This document shows positions 7,805 through 16,483 of a stretch of DNA of 37,088 nucleotides, piece by piece (position 1 is the stretch's first letter; every line of letters starts with the position of its first letter). The notes under the pieces were generated by a model, which made no database searches, was not told the origin of the DNA, and saw only the letters and a list, made by a program, of their open reading frames with translations. A program made the position numbers and the translations under genes. The DNA comes from Nevskiaceae bacterium (GTDB taxonomy: Bacteria > Pseudomonadota > Gammaproteobacteria > Nevskiales > Nevskiaceae): positions 1 to 37,088 of the forward strand of contig SCVA01000006.1 of assembly GCA_004297005.1 (NCBI GenBank). The letters are read 5' to 3'.

Positions 7805-8596
7805 CTAGTAGCCGGTGATGAGTTTCTGGGACCAGCGATAGAGACGGTTCGGCGTCAGCTTCTGCAGCAGCGCCACCGCCTGGGTCTGCAAGCCCACCGG
7901 CCAGTGCACCGGGCATAGCGCCGCGCTGCGGGTGGCGGCGCTGTAGAGCGTCGCCGCCACGTCTTCCGCGGAGAGCCGCACGCCCAGGCGATCGATGCTC
8001 TTGGGCTTGTCGCTGACGCCCGCCACCATCGGCGTGGCGACGAACAGCGGCATCAGGTCCATCACCAGAATGCCGCGCCGCTGCCACTCGATGTTGAGTG
8101 CCTCGGTGAGCCCGCGCACGAAGAACTTGCTGGCCGAATACACCGCGAAGGCCGGCGTGCCGTAGAGCGCCGAGGCCGAGCACATATTGATGACCCGCGC
8201 GCCGGGCTTGAGATGCGGCGAGGCGGCCAGGCAGCCATTGACCACGCCACGGGTGTTGATGTCGATCAGCCACTGGTAGCGCTCGGCGCTATGGCTCTCG
8301 AAGTCGCCGGTCACCAGCACGCCGGCATTGTTGATGAGTAGATCGAGCCGGCCGGCGGCGAGCGTGAATTCGGCCACCGCATCGGCGAAGGCCTGGGCGT
8401 CGCTGACATCCAGGCTGCCGGCCAGCGCCCGGCCCGGCCCCAGTTCGGCAGCCAGCTCGCGCACCGCGGCGGCGTTGACGTCGTAGAGGCCGACATACCA
8501 GCCCTGCGCGGCAAAGCGCAGGGCGGCGGCGCGGCCAATGCCGGCGGCGGCCCCAGTGATGAAGACGGATTTTGCAGGGGTCTGGGTGCCGGCCAT
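7805..8596 (-). CDS. Short-chain dehydrogenase/reductase (SDR)
   Basis: A 263-residue classical SDR if started at ATG 8596, which places the cofactor motif TGAAAGIG at residues 14-21 as is usual. An in-frame ATG at 8644 would add 16 atypical residues. NNAG is at 89-92; catalytic Ser140, Tyr153 and Lys157 are all present. The Asp in VGLYDVN after beta-2 suggests NAD(H) rather than NADP(H). The C-terminus has a hydrophobic stretch of the kind seen in SDRs acting on lipophilic substrates. It heads the leftward operon that continues through the hydrolase into the TonB system. A purine-rich AGGAG lies about 23 nt upstream of 8596, too far to be a normal ribosome-binding site, so the start is not certain. 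Confidence 0.88.
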   Translation of the reverse strand: MAGTQTPAKSVFITGAAAGIGRAAALRFAAQGWYVGLYDVNAAAVRELAAELGPGRALAGSLDVSDAQAFADAVAEFTLAAGRLDLLINNAGVLVTGDFESHSAERYQWLIDINTRGVVNGCLAASPHLKPGARVINMCSASALYGTPAFAVYSASKFFVRGLTEALNIEWQRRGILVMDLMPLFVATPMVAGVSDKPKSIDRLGVRLSAEDVAATLYSAATRSAALCPVHWPVGLQTQAVALLQKLTPNRLYRWSQKLITGY

Positions 8597-8649
8597 GGCG
8601 AATGTATTTTTCGAAACTTTCTCCTGCTCACGACTGTAGAGCATCGCCC

Positions 8650-8655
8650 TACAAT
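8650..8655 (+). promoter_or_regulatory. Candidate -10 box for the rhodanese gene
   Basis: TACAAT matches the sigma-70 -10 consensus at five of six positions and lies 36 bp before the GTG start of the rhodanese gene, in the 95-bp gap between divergent genes. No good -35 hexamer is seen 16-18 bp upstream, so this is tentative. Confidence 0.3.
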
Positions 8656-8691
8656 TGGGCTACCAAAATCTTGCCCCGCACTGGACTACCC

Positions 8692-9057
8692 GTGGCCGAC
8701 CACTCCCCCGCCTTCCTCGCCCTGGTCAACGGCGCCAAGTCGCGCATCCGCAAAGTCGGTGCCGCCGAGCTTCCGACGCTACTGCAGCAAAACCCGGCGA
8801 TCCGCCTGATCGACACCCGCGAGGAGAGCGAATACGCCGCCGGCCATGTGCGCGGCGCGGAATGGATCGGCAAGGGCGTGATCGAGCGCGACATCGAGGC
8901 CAAGCACCCTAACAAGGCCACGCCGCTCTACCTCTACTGCGGCGGCGGCTTCCGCTCCGCGCTCGCCGCCGATGCCCTGCAGCAGATGGGTTACACCGAC
9001 GTGGTGTCGGTGGATGGCGGCTGGCGGGAGTTGAAGAACCTGCTGCCGACGGAGTAG
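8692..9057 (+). CDS. Rhodanese-like domain protein
   Basis: A 121-residue single-domain rhodanese (sulfurtransferase fold). The start is GTG 8692, since residues ADHSPAFLALVNGAKSRIRKV match the usual N-terminus of this subgroup. The family landmarks are DTREESEYAAGHVRGA (residues 41-56) and the active-site loop YCGGGFRSA with catalytic Cys83 and Arg88. The GGGF loop is typical of small stand-alone rhodaneses, which could act as sulfur or redox carriers. Divergent from the SDR-TonB operon. No partner gene suggests a specific sulfur donor or acceptor. Confidence 0.9.
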   Translation: MADHSPAFLALVNGAKSRIRKVGAAELPTLLQQNPAIRLIDTREESEYAAGHVRGAEWIGKGVIERDIEAKHPNKATPLYLYCGGGFRSALAADALQQMGYTDVVSVDGGWRELKNLLPTE

Positions 9058-9158
9058 CCCGGCTGCTCCCCGCGGCATCTGGACTTCGGCTACAGTCGAG
9101 GCGTCAGACGGTTTTTGGGAACTTAATGGGCGGCCAAGACCGCTCGAAGGGGAAGCCG

Positions 9159-10013
9159 ATGAACAGTATTGCTAGGTACGCTGCCGTCCTACCGATGGCA
9201 TTCGCGCTGTCGGGCTGCTGGGGGATCACTAAGATTCCAGAACGGAAAGTGGACGAGCAAGCCATCGAGAAGCTCGAAAAATTTTACCTGGAGGGCATCA
9301 AGACTCATGGTTCCCTGAAGGGAATGATTGACGCCGCCTGTGCTTCCGACAGCAGGGCGATCAACCCTGCTAGTTGCCACACCGTCAACCGCAACGAGGT
9401 CGTCGGCGACCAGATACGCCTCCTGAACCATTATTACAACGTCTACGAGGGCAATATCCTCGCCGGGCGGGCACAAACAGACTTCGTGGTGGAATCGCTG
9501 AACTTCGGGTTCAGCAGCCTCGCCGCCCTGTTCTCCCCGGTGCTGACCAAGACCGTGCTCAGCACCAGTGCCGCCTTTCTCAGCGCCGGACAGACTTCCA
9601 ATATCAAGAATTTGTACGGGGATTCTTCGCAGTTCGCGCTCATCGCGCGGATGCGCGCCGACCGTGCCGCGATACTCACCACCATCCAGGAGGGATTGAC
9701 GCAGGGCTATCAGGACTACCCGATCAATCAGGCCGAGACCGATCTGGACAGCTATTACCGGGCCGGCACCATCGCCGGAGCCGTGCAGAACCTCGCGGGC
9801 AAGGCCGCCAAAGAAACGCAGGAGTCCGACGAGGTCAATACCCGGCTCAACCAGACCCTGACCCGGGCCCAGGAGGCGCTGAACACGCAACTGAAAGCCG
9901 CCGGTCTACCGGACAGTGCGCTGATCAATGTGCAGAAGGCGCAGCCCGCCAAGCCGGTCGCTCCCGCAGGAGAGGCGACGCCTCCGTCGCCAGCCGTACC
10001 ACCGTCTCAGTAA
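9159..10013 (+). CDS. Putative lipoprotein of unknown function
   Basis: A 284-residue protein I do not recognise. ATG 9159 is preferred because it gives a lipoprotein signal peptide ([20 protein letters not shown], lipobox LSGC, Cys20) and follows a purine-rich AAGGGGAAG. The mature part is mostly helical, with a hydrophobic or amphipathic stretch at about residues 115-150 and a Pro/Ala-rich tail. Base composition over roughly 9160-9700 is visibly less GC-rich than the neighbours (runs such as AAAAATTTTACC), which suggests relatively recent acquisition. The 3' end overlaps the convergent greB by 7 bp. After Cys20 comes Trp, not Asp, so outer-membrane retention would be expected. Confidence 0.7.
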   Translation: MNSIARYAAVLPMAFALSGCWGITKIPERKVDEQAIEKLEKFYLEGIKTHGSLKGMIDAACASDSRAINPASCHTVNRNEVVGDQIRLLNHYYNVYEGNILAGRAQTDFVVESLNFGFSSLAALFSPVLTKTVLSTSAAFLSAGQTSNIKNLYGDSSQFALIARMRADRAAILTTIQEGLTQGYQDYPINQAETDLDSYYRAGTIAGAVQNLAGKAAKETQESDEVNTRLNQTLTRAQEALNTQLKAAGLPDSALINVQKAQPAKPVAPAGEATPPSPAVPPSQ

Positions 10014-10504
10014 CGGACGGCCACGATCTCCAGCTCCACCTCGCCACCCGGCAACTGCACCCGCACCACCTCGCCCTCCTGCTTCTTCAGCAGGGCCTTG
10101 GCCAGCGGCGAGTCGATGCTGATCGCGCCGGTGGCGGCGTCGGTCTCGTCACCGCCGACGATGCGGTAGAGGCGCTCCTCGCCCTCGTCGTCGACCAGTT
10201 CCACCACCGCGCCGAAGTAGATGCGGCTGATGTCGGTCGGCCGGCTCTCGACGATCTTCAAATCCGGCAGCCGCCGTTGCAGGTAGCCGACGCGGCGGTC
10301 GATCTCGCGCAGCTCCTTCTTGCGGTAGATGTACTCGGCGTTCTCCGAGCGGTCGCCCTCGGCGGCAGCGGCGGCGAGCGCGCGCACCACCTCCGGCCGG
10401 CGTTCGCGCCAGAGGTGGTCGTACTCGGCCTTGAGCTTGTCGTAGCCGGCGCGGGTGATGTGCACCGAAGCGATCTCGGGATTCGGCGGGCGCCAGCGAC
10501 TCAT
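10007..10504 (-). CDS. greB: Transcription elongation factor GreB
   Basis: A 165-residue GreA/GreB family protein that rescues backtracked RNA polymerase by stimulating transcript cleavage. The start at ATG 10504 gives the usual N-terminus, with [25 protein letters not shown] near residue 17. The long N-terminal coiled coil carries the acidic tip GDRSENAEY, and the C-terminal FKBP-like domain ([39 protein letters not shown]) is complete. WRERRPEV and [14 protein letters not shown] favour GreB over GreA. It runs in the same direction as the hpnN-like gene upstream, but a structured 190-bp gap makes an operon doubtful. Confidence 0.95.
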   Translation of the reverse strand: MSRWRPPNPEIASVHITRAGYDKLKAEYDHLWRERRPEVVRALAAAAAEGDRSENAEYIYRKKELREIDRRVGYLQRRLPDLKIVESRPTDISRIYFGAVVELVDDEGEERLYRIVGGDETDAATGAISIDSPLAKALLKKQEGEVVRVQLPGGEVELEIVAVRY

Positions 10505-10526
10505 GACGACGTGAGCAGCGTGGAGG

Positions 10527-10700
10527 GCGCGGTGGCGACACCGAGCATGCGAAGCGGCGAGCGCAGGGGCCACCGCGCGGCGCGCCTCCCGCGCCCACCT
10601 CGCTGCGCTCGGACACCGTGTCGGCGCGCCAGCGTCGCGAGCCGGCGCTGGCATGAGACGGGATCACTTTCGGCAACCACCGCAGCAAGAAGTCTCATGC
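10527..10700. repeat. Cluster of inverted repeats between hpnN-like gene and greB
   Basis: Several inverted repeats fill the 190-bp gap: GCGCGGTGGC (10527-10536) with GCCACCGCGC (10569-10578), a GCCAGCG/GCGCTGGC pair around 10629-10652, and GCATGAGAC (10651-10659) with GTCTCATGC (10692-10700). The last pair contains the stop codon of the hpnN-like gene. Like the repeat between exbB and exbD, it brackets a stop codon and a downstream start codon. No U-run marks a classic terminator. Confidence 0.4.
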
Positions 10701-13286
10701 GTGGAATTTCCGGATCAGCCCCGGCAGCAGCACCAGGGTGCAGAGCAGGATCATCGACAGGCCGACGGTGAGCAGCAGCCCCATGCTGACCATGCCCGGG
10801 TGCCGCGCCAGCATCAGGTCGCCGAAGTTGGCGAGCGTGACCAGGGCGCCGAACAGCACCGCGCGGGTGGCGCCGGTCTTGAGCAGATTGGTGTCGGCCG
10901 GCAACTGGCGGCCCTGCTGCACCAGGTAGACGCCGTAGTCGACACCGACACCCAGCAGCAGCGGCAGGGCGATGACATTGGCGAAGTTGAAGGGGGTGTC
11001 GAACAGCACCGAGCCGGCCAGGGTGAGCAGGCCGGCGGCGATCAGCGGCAGCAGCACCAGCACGGTGTCGCGCAGGCTCTTGAGCAGCACCAGCAGCAAC
11101 AGGCTGATCGCCACCACCGAGTAGAGGAAGGCCTGGCGGAAGGCCTCCACCACCGCATGGCCGGCCTCGATCATGCCCACCGGGCCGCCGGTGACCTCGG
11201 GTGCTGCGGCGCGCACGTCGGCGACGAAGCGGGCGGTGGCGGCGTTCTCGTCCAGCACCTCCTTGGGCCAGGCCTCGACGCGCGGCCGGCCGTCGCTGGC
11301 GCGCCAGCGGGCGCGCAGCCAGTCCGGCAGCTCGGCCTCGGTGACCGGGCCGGCCTGCAGCAGCTCGCGCAGCTGGCCGATCTGGCGCGGCAGGCCGTCC
11401 AGCAGGTTGCCGCGCAGCACGGCGATGCGCGCGTCCGGCTGCGGTGCGGCCTGCAGGCGCGACAAGGCCTCGGCCAGCCGCCGGGCGGCGGCGGCGCGCT
11501 CGCCCTGCCAGAGCTGCGCAGCGCGGGTCATCACCTCTTGCAGGCGGTCCAGCGAGGCGGCGTCTTCCGGCCGCGCCTGCACCTTCAGCTCGCCCTCGCC
11601 GGCGATGGCCGGGCCCAGGCTCAGGCGCAGGTCGTCGAGGATGGCGAGCTTGTCGTCCTGATCGGCGGGCACCAGGTCGAGCACGCTCATGGCGCGGCGC
11701 ACGGTGGGCCGCTGCGCCAGCCGGGCGGCCAGGGCCTCTGCCTCGGCGTCGCTGGCGACCACCGCCGACAGCGTCAGCGTCGGGATGCTGGGATCGCGCA
11801 GCAGGTCGCGGAAGGTCGCCACCGACTCCGCCTCGGGGTCGCGCAAGTGCAGCGGGTCGAAGTCGAAATAGGCCTTGGGCGCCAAGAGCGCGGAGCCGGC
11901 CAGCAGCAGCGCCATGACGATCCAGATCGCGCGGGCGTGGACGTAGGGCAGTTCCAGCAGGCGTTCCAGCCTCGGCGAGGGCGCCGGCGCAAGCAGCTCG
12001 GCGGCCGGCCACAGCGCCAGCAAGGCCGGCAGCACGCTCAGGCTGGCCAGGAGGCTGATGAACATGCCGGCGCCGGAGATCAGCCCCAGCCCGGCGATGC
12101 CGGTAAAACTGGTCGGCACGAAGGCCAGGAAGCCCAGCGAAGTGGTCGCCGCGCAGACCAGCAGAAAGCCGCCGACATCGGTGGCGGCGCGCGGGATCGC
12201 GGCCTCGTGGGCGAGGCCCGCCAGGCGCAGCTCGCGATAGCGCATGGCGAGGTAGAGCGCGTAGTCCAGGCCCAGGCCGACATAGAGCACGCCGAAGGCC
12301 ATGGAGATGAGATTGAGCTGGCCCACCGCCAGCGCCGCGAAGCCGGCGGTGAGCGTGAGGCCAAACAGCAGGGTGAGCACGGTGGCACCCACCAGCCGGC
12401 CGGCGCGCAGGGCGACGAACAGCAGCAGCGTCGCCAGCACCAGGGCGACCCCGAAGGCCAGCAGCGCACCGGAGAAGGCCATGCCGATCTCCTCGTGCTC
12501 CAGCGCCTTGCTGCCGGTGAGCCGCACCCGTACCTCGCCCAGGCCTTGCGCCGGCAGGGCGGCAATCGCCGCGCGGATCGCCGCCACCGGCGCGCTGGCC
12601 GGTTGCAGGCGACCGTAGTCCAGCACCGGCACCAGCTCGATGAACTTGCGGCTGGAGGGCGTCATGCCCTCGGGCGCGGCCATCAGCGCCGACCAGGCCA
12701 GCGGCCGCTTCTCGCCGCGCGCGGCGGCGTCCACCGCGTCGGCGAAGGCGTTCAGCGCCGGGGCGAGGTCGAAGCTGTCGTCGGGCGCTTCCAGCGCGCG
12801 CGCCAGCAGCCCGGAGACGCCGGAGAGACTGGGCTCGCGGCTGAGCGCGCCGAGAAACGGCTGGGCGCGCAGCACGCCGTCGGCGAAATCCTGCAGCGCC
12901 TCCACCTCCAGATACAGCAGGCCGTTGCGGCGGAAGTAGGGCTCCAGCTCGGGCGAGCGCACCGCGGTGAACAGCTCCACCCGCGGTCGCAGCGCTGCCA
13001 CCAGGGCCTCGACGGCGGCGGCGCTGCGGTCGGCATCGGCGCTCTCGACCACCAGCACCAGGCCAGCCTCGGTGTTGGGAAAGGCCGCATCCAGCGCCCG
13101 CTCGGCCTTGCGCCAGGGCAGCTCGGCCGAGAGCATGTTGGCGGGATTGGTATCCACCGACAGCCGGGTGGCGGCGAGCACGCCGGCGAACAGGGCCAGC
13201 ACCACTGCCGCCATCAGCACCGCGCGCGGCTGCGCCTGCACCAGCAGGATCCAGCGGTGCAGCAGGTGACTGAGGCGTGGGTTCAT
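10695..13286 (-). CDS. hpnN: HpnN-like RND/MMPL-family lipid transporter
   Basis: An 863-residue inner-membrane RND-type transporter with duplicated halves. ATG 13286 is chosen, giving MNPRLSHLLHRWILLVQ followed by the first membrane helix (about residues 20-37). Each half has a large periplasmic domain followed by a helix cluster. The first cluster includes the FGVLYVGLGLDYALYLAMRYRE segment and the second LLLGVGVDYGVYLVQQG; both keep the GxxxDY charged motif of proton-driven MMPL/RND proteins. Overall it resembles HpnN, the hopanoid RND transporter that moves hopanoids to the outer membrane in Rhodopseudomonas and Burkholderia. No squalene-hopene cyclase is in this window, so the cargo is open. 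Divergent from hpnM across a 129-bp gap that probably holds both promoters. Confidence 0.85.
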   Translation of the reverse strand: MNPRLSHLLHRWILLVQAQPRAVLMAAVVLALFAGVLAATRLSVDTNPANMLSAELPWRKAERALDAAFPNTEAGLVLVVESADADRSAAAVEALVAALRPRVELFTAVRSPELEPYFRRNGLLYLEVEALQDFADGVLRAQPFLGALSREPSLSGVSGLLARALEAPDDSFDLAPALNAFADAVDAAARGEKRPLAWSALMAAPEGMTPSSRKFIELVPVLDYGRLQPASAPVAAIRAAIAALPAQGLGEVRVRLTGSKALEHEEIGMAFSGALLAFGVALVLATLLLFVALRAGRLVGATVLTLLFGLTLTAGFAALAVGQLNLISMAFGVLYVGLGLDYALYLAMRYRELRLAGLAHEAAIPRAATDVGGFLLVCAATTSLGFLAFVPTSFTGIAGLGLISGAGMFISLLASLSVLPALLALWPAAELLAPAPSPRLERLLELPYVHARAIWIVMALLLAGSALLAPKAYFDFDPLHLRDPEAESVATFRDLLRDPSIPTLTLSAVVASDAEAEALAARLAQRPTVRRAMSVLDLVPADQDDKLAILDDLRLSLGPAIAGEGELKVQARPEDAASLDRLQEVMTRAAQLWQGERAAAARRLAEALSRLQAAPQPDARIAVLRGNLLDGLPRQIGQLRELLQAGPVTEAELPDWLRARWRASDGRPRVEAWPKEVLDENAATARFVADVRAAAPEVTGGPVGMIEAGHAVVEAFRQAFLYSVVAISLLLLVLLKSLRDTVLVLLPLIAAGLLTLAGSVLFDTPFNFANVIALPLLLGVGVDYGVYLVQQGRQLPADTNLLKTGATRAVLFGALVTLANFGDLMLARHPGMVSMGLLLTVGLSMILLCTLVLLPGLIRKFHA

Positions 13287-13415
13287 CGGCCAGAATTGCG
13301 GTTCGGGAGCCGCGAGCTTACGGATGCCGTGGTCACCGGGCCAGTCGGGAGGCCAGAAACCCCGTGTTACCCTTTTGCCCCTCATTCGTTAACGCCTCCG
13401 GGGTCGTCACCCGCA

Positions 13416-14027
13416 ATGCTCCGCACCGCACTGGCGCCGCTGACCACATTCTTCCTGCTGCTGATGGCGCTGCCCGCCGCCCAGGCCGCCAGTGCGCCGG
13501 CCGATACCGTCTCGGCCTTCCACCAGGCCCTGAGCGAAGCCATGACGCGCTCGGCCAAGCTCGGCTGCGAGGGCCGCATCGCCAAGCTCGGCCCGGCGGT
13601 GGACGCCGCCTTCGACCTGCCGTTCATTGCCGAACGCAGCCTGCGCCGGCACTGGAAGAACCTCGACGAAAGCCAGAGGCAGCAGTTCACCGCCGCGCTG
13701 CGCACCTCGGTGGTCGCCACCTACGCCACCGAATTTTCCACCCCCGGCTCGGTGACGTTCAGCACCGGCGCGACCGAGCCGCAGAGCAATGGCGATGCCC
13801 TGGTGCGCGCCAGCCTCAAGCCCAAGGACGATGCCGCGGTGAGCCTGGACTACCTGCTCAAGCCGCGTGGCGAGCACTGGCAGGTGGTCAATGTGCTGGC
13901 CGATGGCGTCAGCGACCTCGCCCTGCGCGCCAGCCAGTACGACGGCCTGATGAAGAAGGAAGGGCTCCCCGCCCTGCTCGCCCGACTCGACAGCCAGACC
14001 CAGCAATTGCTCAGCCGCTGCAAATGA
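13416..14027 (+). CDS. hpnM: HpnM/MlaC-family periplasmic lipid-binding protein
   Basis: A 203-residue exported protein with a signal peptide cleaved near AQA-AS (about 24/25). The mature sequence matches the MlaC/Ttg2D (Tol-Tol) family: FDLPFIAERSLRRHWKNLDESQRQQFTAALRTSVVATYATEF, then VRASLKPKDDAAVSLDYLLKPRGEHWQVVNVLADGVSDLALRASQYD. MlaC binds phospholipid in a hydrophobic pocket and shuttles it across the periplasm. The version next to HpnN-type transporters is called HpnM. Here it is divergent from the hpnN-like gene rather than in line with it, and its stop overlaps the start of a TonB-dependent receptor (ATGA), so carrier and receptor are translationally coupled. That pairing is the notable feature. 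Confidence 0.85.
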   Translation: MLRTALAPLTTFFLLLMALPAAQAASAPADTVSAFHQALSEAMTRSAKLGCEGRIAKLGPAVDAAFDLPFIAERSLRRHWKNLDESQRQQFTAALRTSVVATYATEFSTPGSVTFSTGATEPQSNGDALVRASLKPKDDAAVSLDYLLKPRGEHWQVVNVLADGVSDLALRASQYDGLMKKEGLPALLARLDSQTQQLLSRCK

Positions 14028-16453
14028 TCCGAAGCTCCCGACTCGCGCCGCTGCTGGCGCTGCTGCTGTTGTTGATTCCCGCCCTCGCGGCTGCCCAGGA
14101 CGGCGCGGCCCCGCGCGAACTGGAGCAGGTCACCGTCACCGCCAACAAGGTGGTGCAGAGCCTGGAACGCGCGCCCGCCTCGATCACCTCGATCGGCGCC
14201 GAGTTCGCCCGCGAGCGCGCGGTGAGCGGTTTTCAGGAGCTCTCCGACTACACCCCCAACGTGACCATGAACGTCTCCGGCTCGGCCGGCCAGTTCGTGA
14301 TCCGTGGCCTCGGCACGCCCGACACCAACTTGGGCTTCGATCCCTCGGTGGGCACGGTGGTGGACGGCGTCTACTACGGCCGTGCCAACTTCCTCTCCGC
14401 CTTCTTCAACGACCTCGATCGCTACGAGGTGCTGCGCGGGCCGCAGGGCACTCTGTTCGGCAAGAACTCCACCGCCGGCCTGTTCAACGTGGTCACCAAC
14501 AAGCCGGGCCGCGAATGGAAGTTCGACGGCGAGATGCTGGCGCGCGGCTATGGCGACCTCGCCATCCGCCCGGCCTTGAGCGTGCCGCTGAGCGAGAACT
14601 TCGGCCTGCGCTTTTCCGGCACCTTCGTCAACGGCGACCGCAACACGCTCTACAACACCAAGCTCAAGCGCCCGGAAGAAAACGAGGAGCAGGCCAGCTA
14701 CCGCGTGCGCGGTCGCTACGTCGGCGACAGCGGCCTGGTGGCCGACTTCAGCCTGCTGCGCGCGGAACTCAGCCAGAACAACTCCAACTTCCAGCTGGTC
14801 GACATCAGCCAGGCGATGGAAGACACCATCCGCGAATACGACCCCGACTACGACGACAATCTGGACAACCGCAAGAACTCCACCGACTTCGCCTCCGCCG
14901 AGAAGGCGACCATCGACAGCTACGCGCTGACGCTGGAACTGCCGCTGCCGGACTTCGGCGGCATGGAGAACCTGCGGCTGACCTCGATCTCGGCCTGGGC
15001 GCAGTCCCTGGCGACCCACCGCGACATCGACGCCGACTTCACTCCCATCCCCTTCATCAGCGACCGCCTGATCGAGCCCTCGCGCTACCGGCAGGTGTCC
15101 CAGGAGCTGCGTTTCACCGGCGGCGGCCGCGACATCTTCCGCCAGGGCGATGGCGTCAGCTTCATCGCCGGCGTGTATCTGCTCAGCTCCAGCTACGGCG
15201 CTTCCGACCTGTTCTCGCTGGAAGACCTCGGCGGTGCGCTCGCCTACTGCCTGGCGGCCGATGCCGGCACGTCCAACTGTGTCGATGGCATCCCCGGCGG
15301 CCTGGGCCTGATCGGCGCCAATCTCGGCCCCTTGGTCAGCCAGTTGCTGCCGCTGCTGGAGCCCACCGGCATCAGCGATCAGAACGTGCAGACCCGGCTG
15401 TATCAGGAGGAAACCACCTACGCCGGTTTCGGCCAGTTCGAGTACGCCTTTCTGCCCAAGTGGGCACTGATCGGCGGCCTGCGCTACGGCAGCCAGAGCA
15501 AGACCGGTGACCTCTCGGCGCAGGCCTCCAGCCCCATCGTCCAGCAGATCGCCGGCTCCGAGAACCATGCTGAGACCATCACCCGCAGCGAGGGCGACTA
15601 CTCCCCCAAGGCCGGCATCCGCTTCTCGCCCAGCCGCCAGGTGTCGCACTACTTCACTTGGGCGCGCGGCTACAAGAGCGGTGGCTTCAACGGCCTGCCG
15701 CTGACCAGCGAGAACAACGAGTACGGCCCGGAGCGCGCCTCCAGCTACGAGTTCGGCACCAAGGCACGGCTGTACAAGGGCCGCATGCGGGTCGGCGGCT
15801 CGGCCTTCTTCACCGACTTCAAGGATCTGCAGGTCTCCACCTTCCAGAACAACCGCTTCATCGTGCTCAACGCCGGCACCGCCGTGTCACGCGGCGGCGA
15901 GATCGACTTCCAGTGGCTACCGGAGGCCCTGCCCTATCTCTTGTTCCGCGGCTCCATCGGCTACGCCGACGCCCGCTACAAGAGCTACCCGAACGGCCCC
16001 TGCTACGGCGACGCTGAACCCGGCTGCACGCCCAACGATCCTCCCGACTGCCCGAAGAACCAGGGCAGCAACGACTGCGCCGCGCAGGACCTGTCCGGCA
16101 AGCGGCTGCCCTACGCGCCGCGCTGGACCGGCGCGGTATCGCCAAACTTCTTCTTTCCGCTTGGCAACGGCCTGCGCGGCTCGCTGGGCATCGACTGGAT
16201 CTACCGCAGCTCGCGCTTTCTGGACGTCGATCTCGACCCACGCAAGCTGCAGGGTTCCACCGATCTGTTCAATGCCTTCCTGGTCATCAGCGATGCCAGC
16301 CAGCGCTGGGCGGTGAACCTGGGCATCCGCAACATTTCCGACGCGCGCTATTACGACCAGATCATTTCCCAGCCTCTGGCGCCGGGAAACCTGGCGGCGG
16401 CCGGCATCAACGAGCCGCGCATGTTCACGCAGAGCATCAGCTTTTCGTTCTGA
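14024..16453 (+). CDS. TonB-dependent outer-membrane receptor
   Basis: An 809-residue receptor starting at ATG 14024, overlapping hpnM by 4 bp. The signal peptide (residues 1-24, LAAA-QD) is followed by a TonB-box-like LEQVTVTANK and the plug domain (about residues 45-155), with VIRGLGTP and YEVLRGPQGTLFGKNSTAGLFNVVTNKPG as typical plug signatures. The remainder is a 22-strand barrel ending in aromatic SISFSF, the usual barrel-assembly signal. A Cys-rich extracellular loop (about residues 655-690, with CYGDAEPGC and DCPKNQGSNDC) could be disulphide-stapled. The sequence style is that of the broad family taking up carbohydrates, lipids or aromatics rather than a siderophore receptor with certainty. 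Neighbouring hpnM suggests a hydrophobic ligand (inference). Confidence 0.93.
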   Translation: MIRSSRLAPLLALLLLLIPALAAAQDGAAPRELEQVTVTANKVVQSLERAPASITSIGAEFARERAVSGFQELSDYTPNVTMNVSGSAGQFVIRGLGTPDTNLGFDPSVGTVVDGVYYGRANFLSAFFNDLDRYEVLRGPQGTLFGKNSTAGLFNVVTNKPGREWKFDGEMLARGYGDLAIRPALSVPLSENFGLRFSGTFVNGDRNTLYNTKLKRPEENEEQASYRVRGRYVGDSGLVADFSLLRAELSQNNSNFQLVDISQAMEDTIREYDPDYDDNLDNRKNSTDFASAEKATIDSYALTLELPLPDFGGMENLRLTSISAWAQSLATHRDIDADFTPIPFISDRLIEPSRYRQVSQELRFTGGGRDIFRQGDGVSFIAGVYLLSSSYGASDLFSLEDLGGALAYCLAADAGTSNCVDGIPGGLGLIGANLGPLVSQLLPLLEPTGISDQNVQTRLYQEETTYAGFGQFEYAFLPKWALIGGLRYGSQSKTGDLSAQASSPIVQQIAGSENHAETITRSEGDYSPKAGIRFSPSRQVSHYFTWARGYKSGGFNGLPLTSENNEYGPERASSYEFGTKARLYKGRMRVGGSAFFTDFKDLQVSTFQNNRFIVLNAGTAVSRGGEIDFQWLPEALPYLLFRGSIGYADARYKSYPNGPCYGDAEPGCTPNDPPDCPKNQGSNDCAAQDLSGKRLPYAPRWTGAVSPNFFFPLGNGLRGSLGIDWIYRSSRFLDVDLDPRKLQGSTDLFNAFLVISDASQRWAVNLGIRNISDARYYDQIISQPLAPGNLAAAGINEPRMFTQSISFSF

Positions 16454-16483
16454 TTGTCGCCTTGTCGCCAAGGCCGCAGCTCC

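Noticed and set aside
10653..14027. Very long rightward open frame (1124 codons) opposite the HpnN-like gene
   Set aside because: Only the last ~200 codons (from 13416) are the real hpnM. The rest is Gln/His/Arg-rich antisense sequence with no domain, overlapping a clear RND transporter.
10695..14027. HpnN/HpnM as proof that the organism makes hopanoids
   Set aside because: No squalene-hopene cyclase or other hopanoid biosynthesis gene is in the window; homologues can carry other lipids.
13850..15649. 599-codon leftward open frame inside the TonB-dependent receptor
   Set aside because: Antisense of a well-supported receptor; no recognisable domain or start context.
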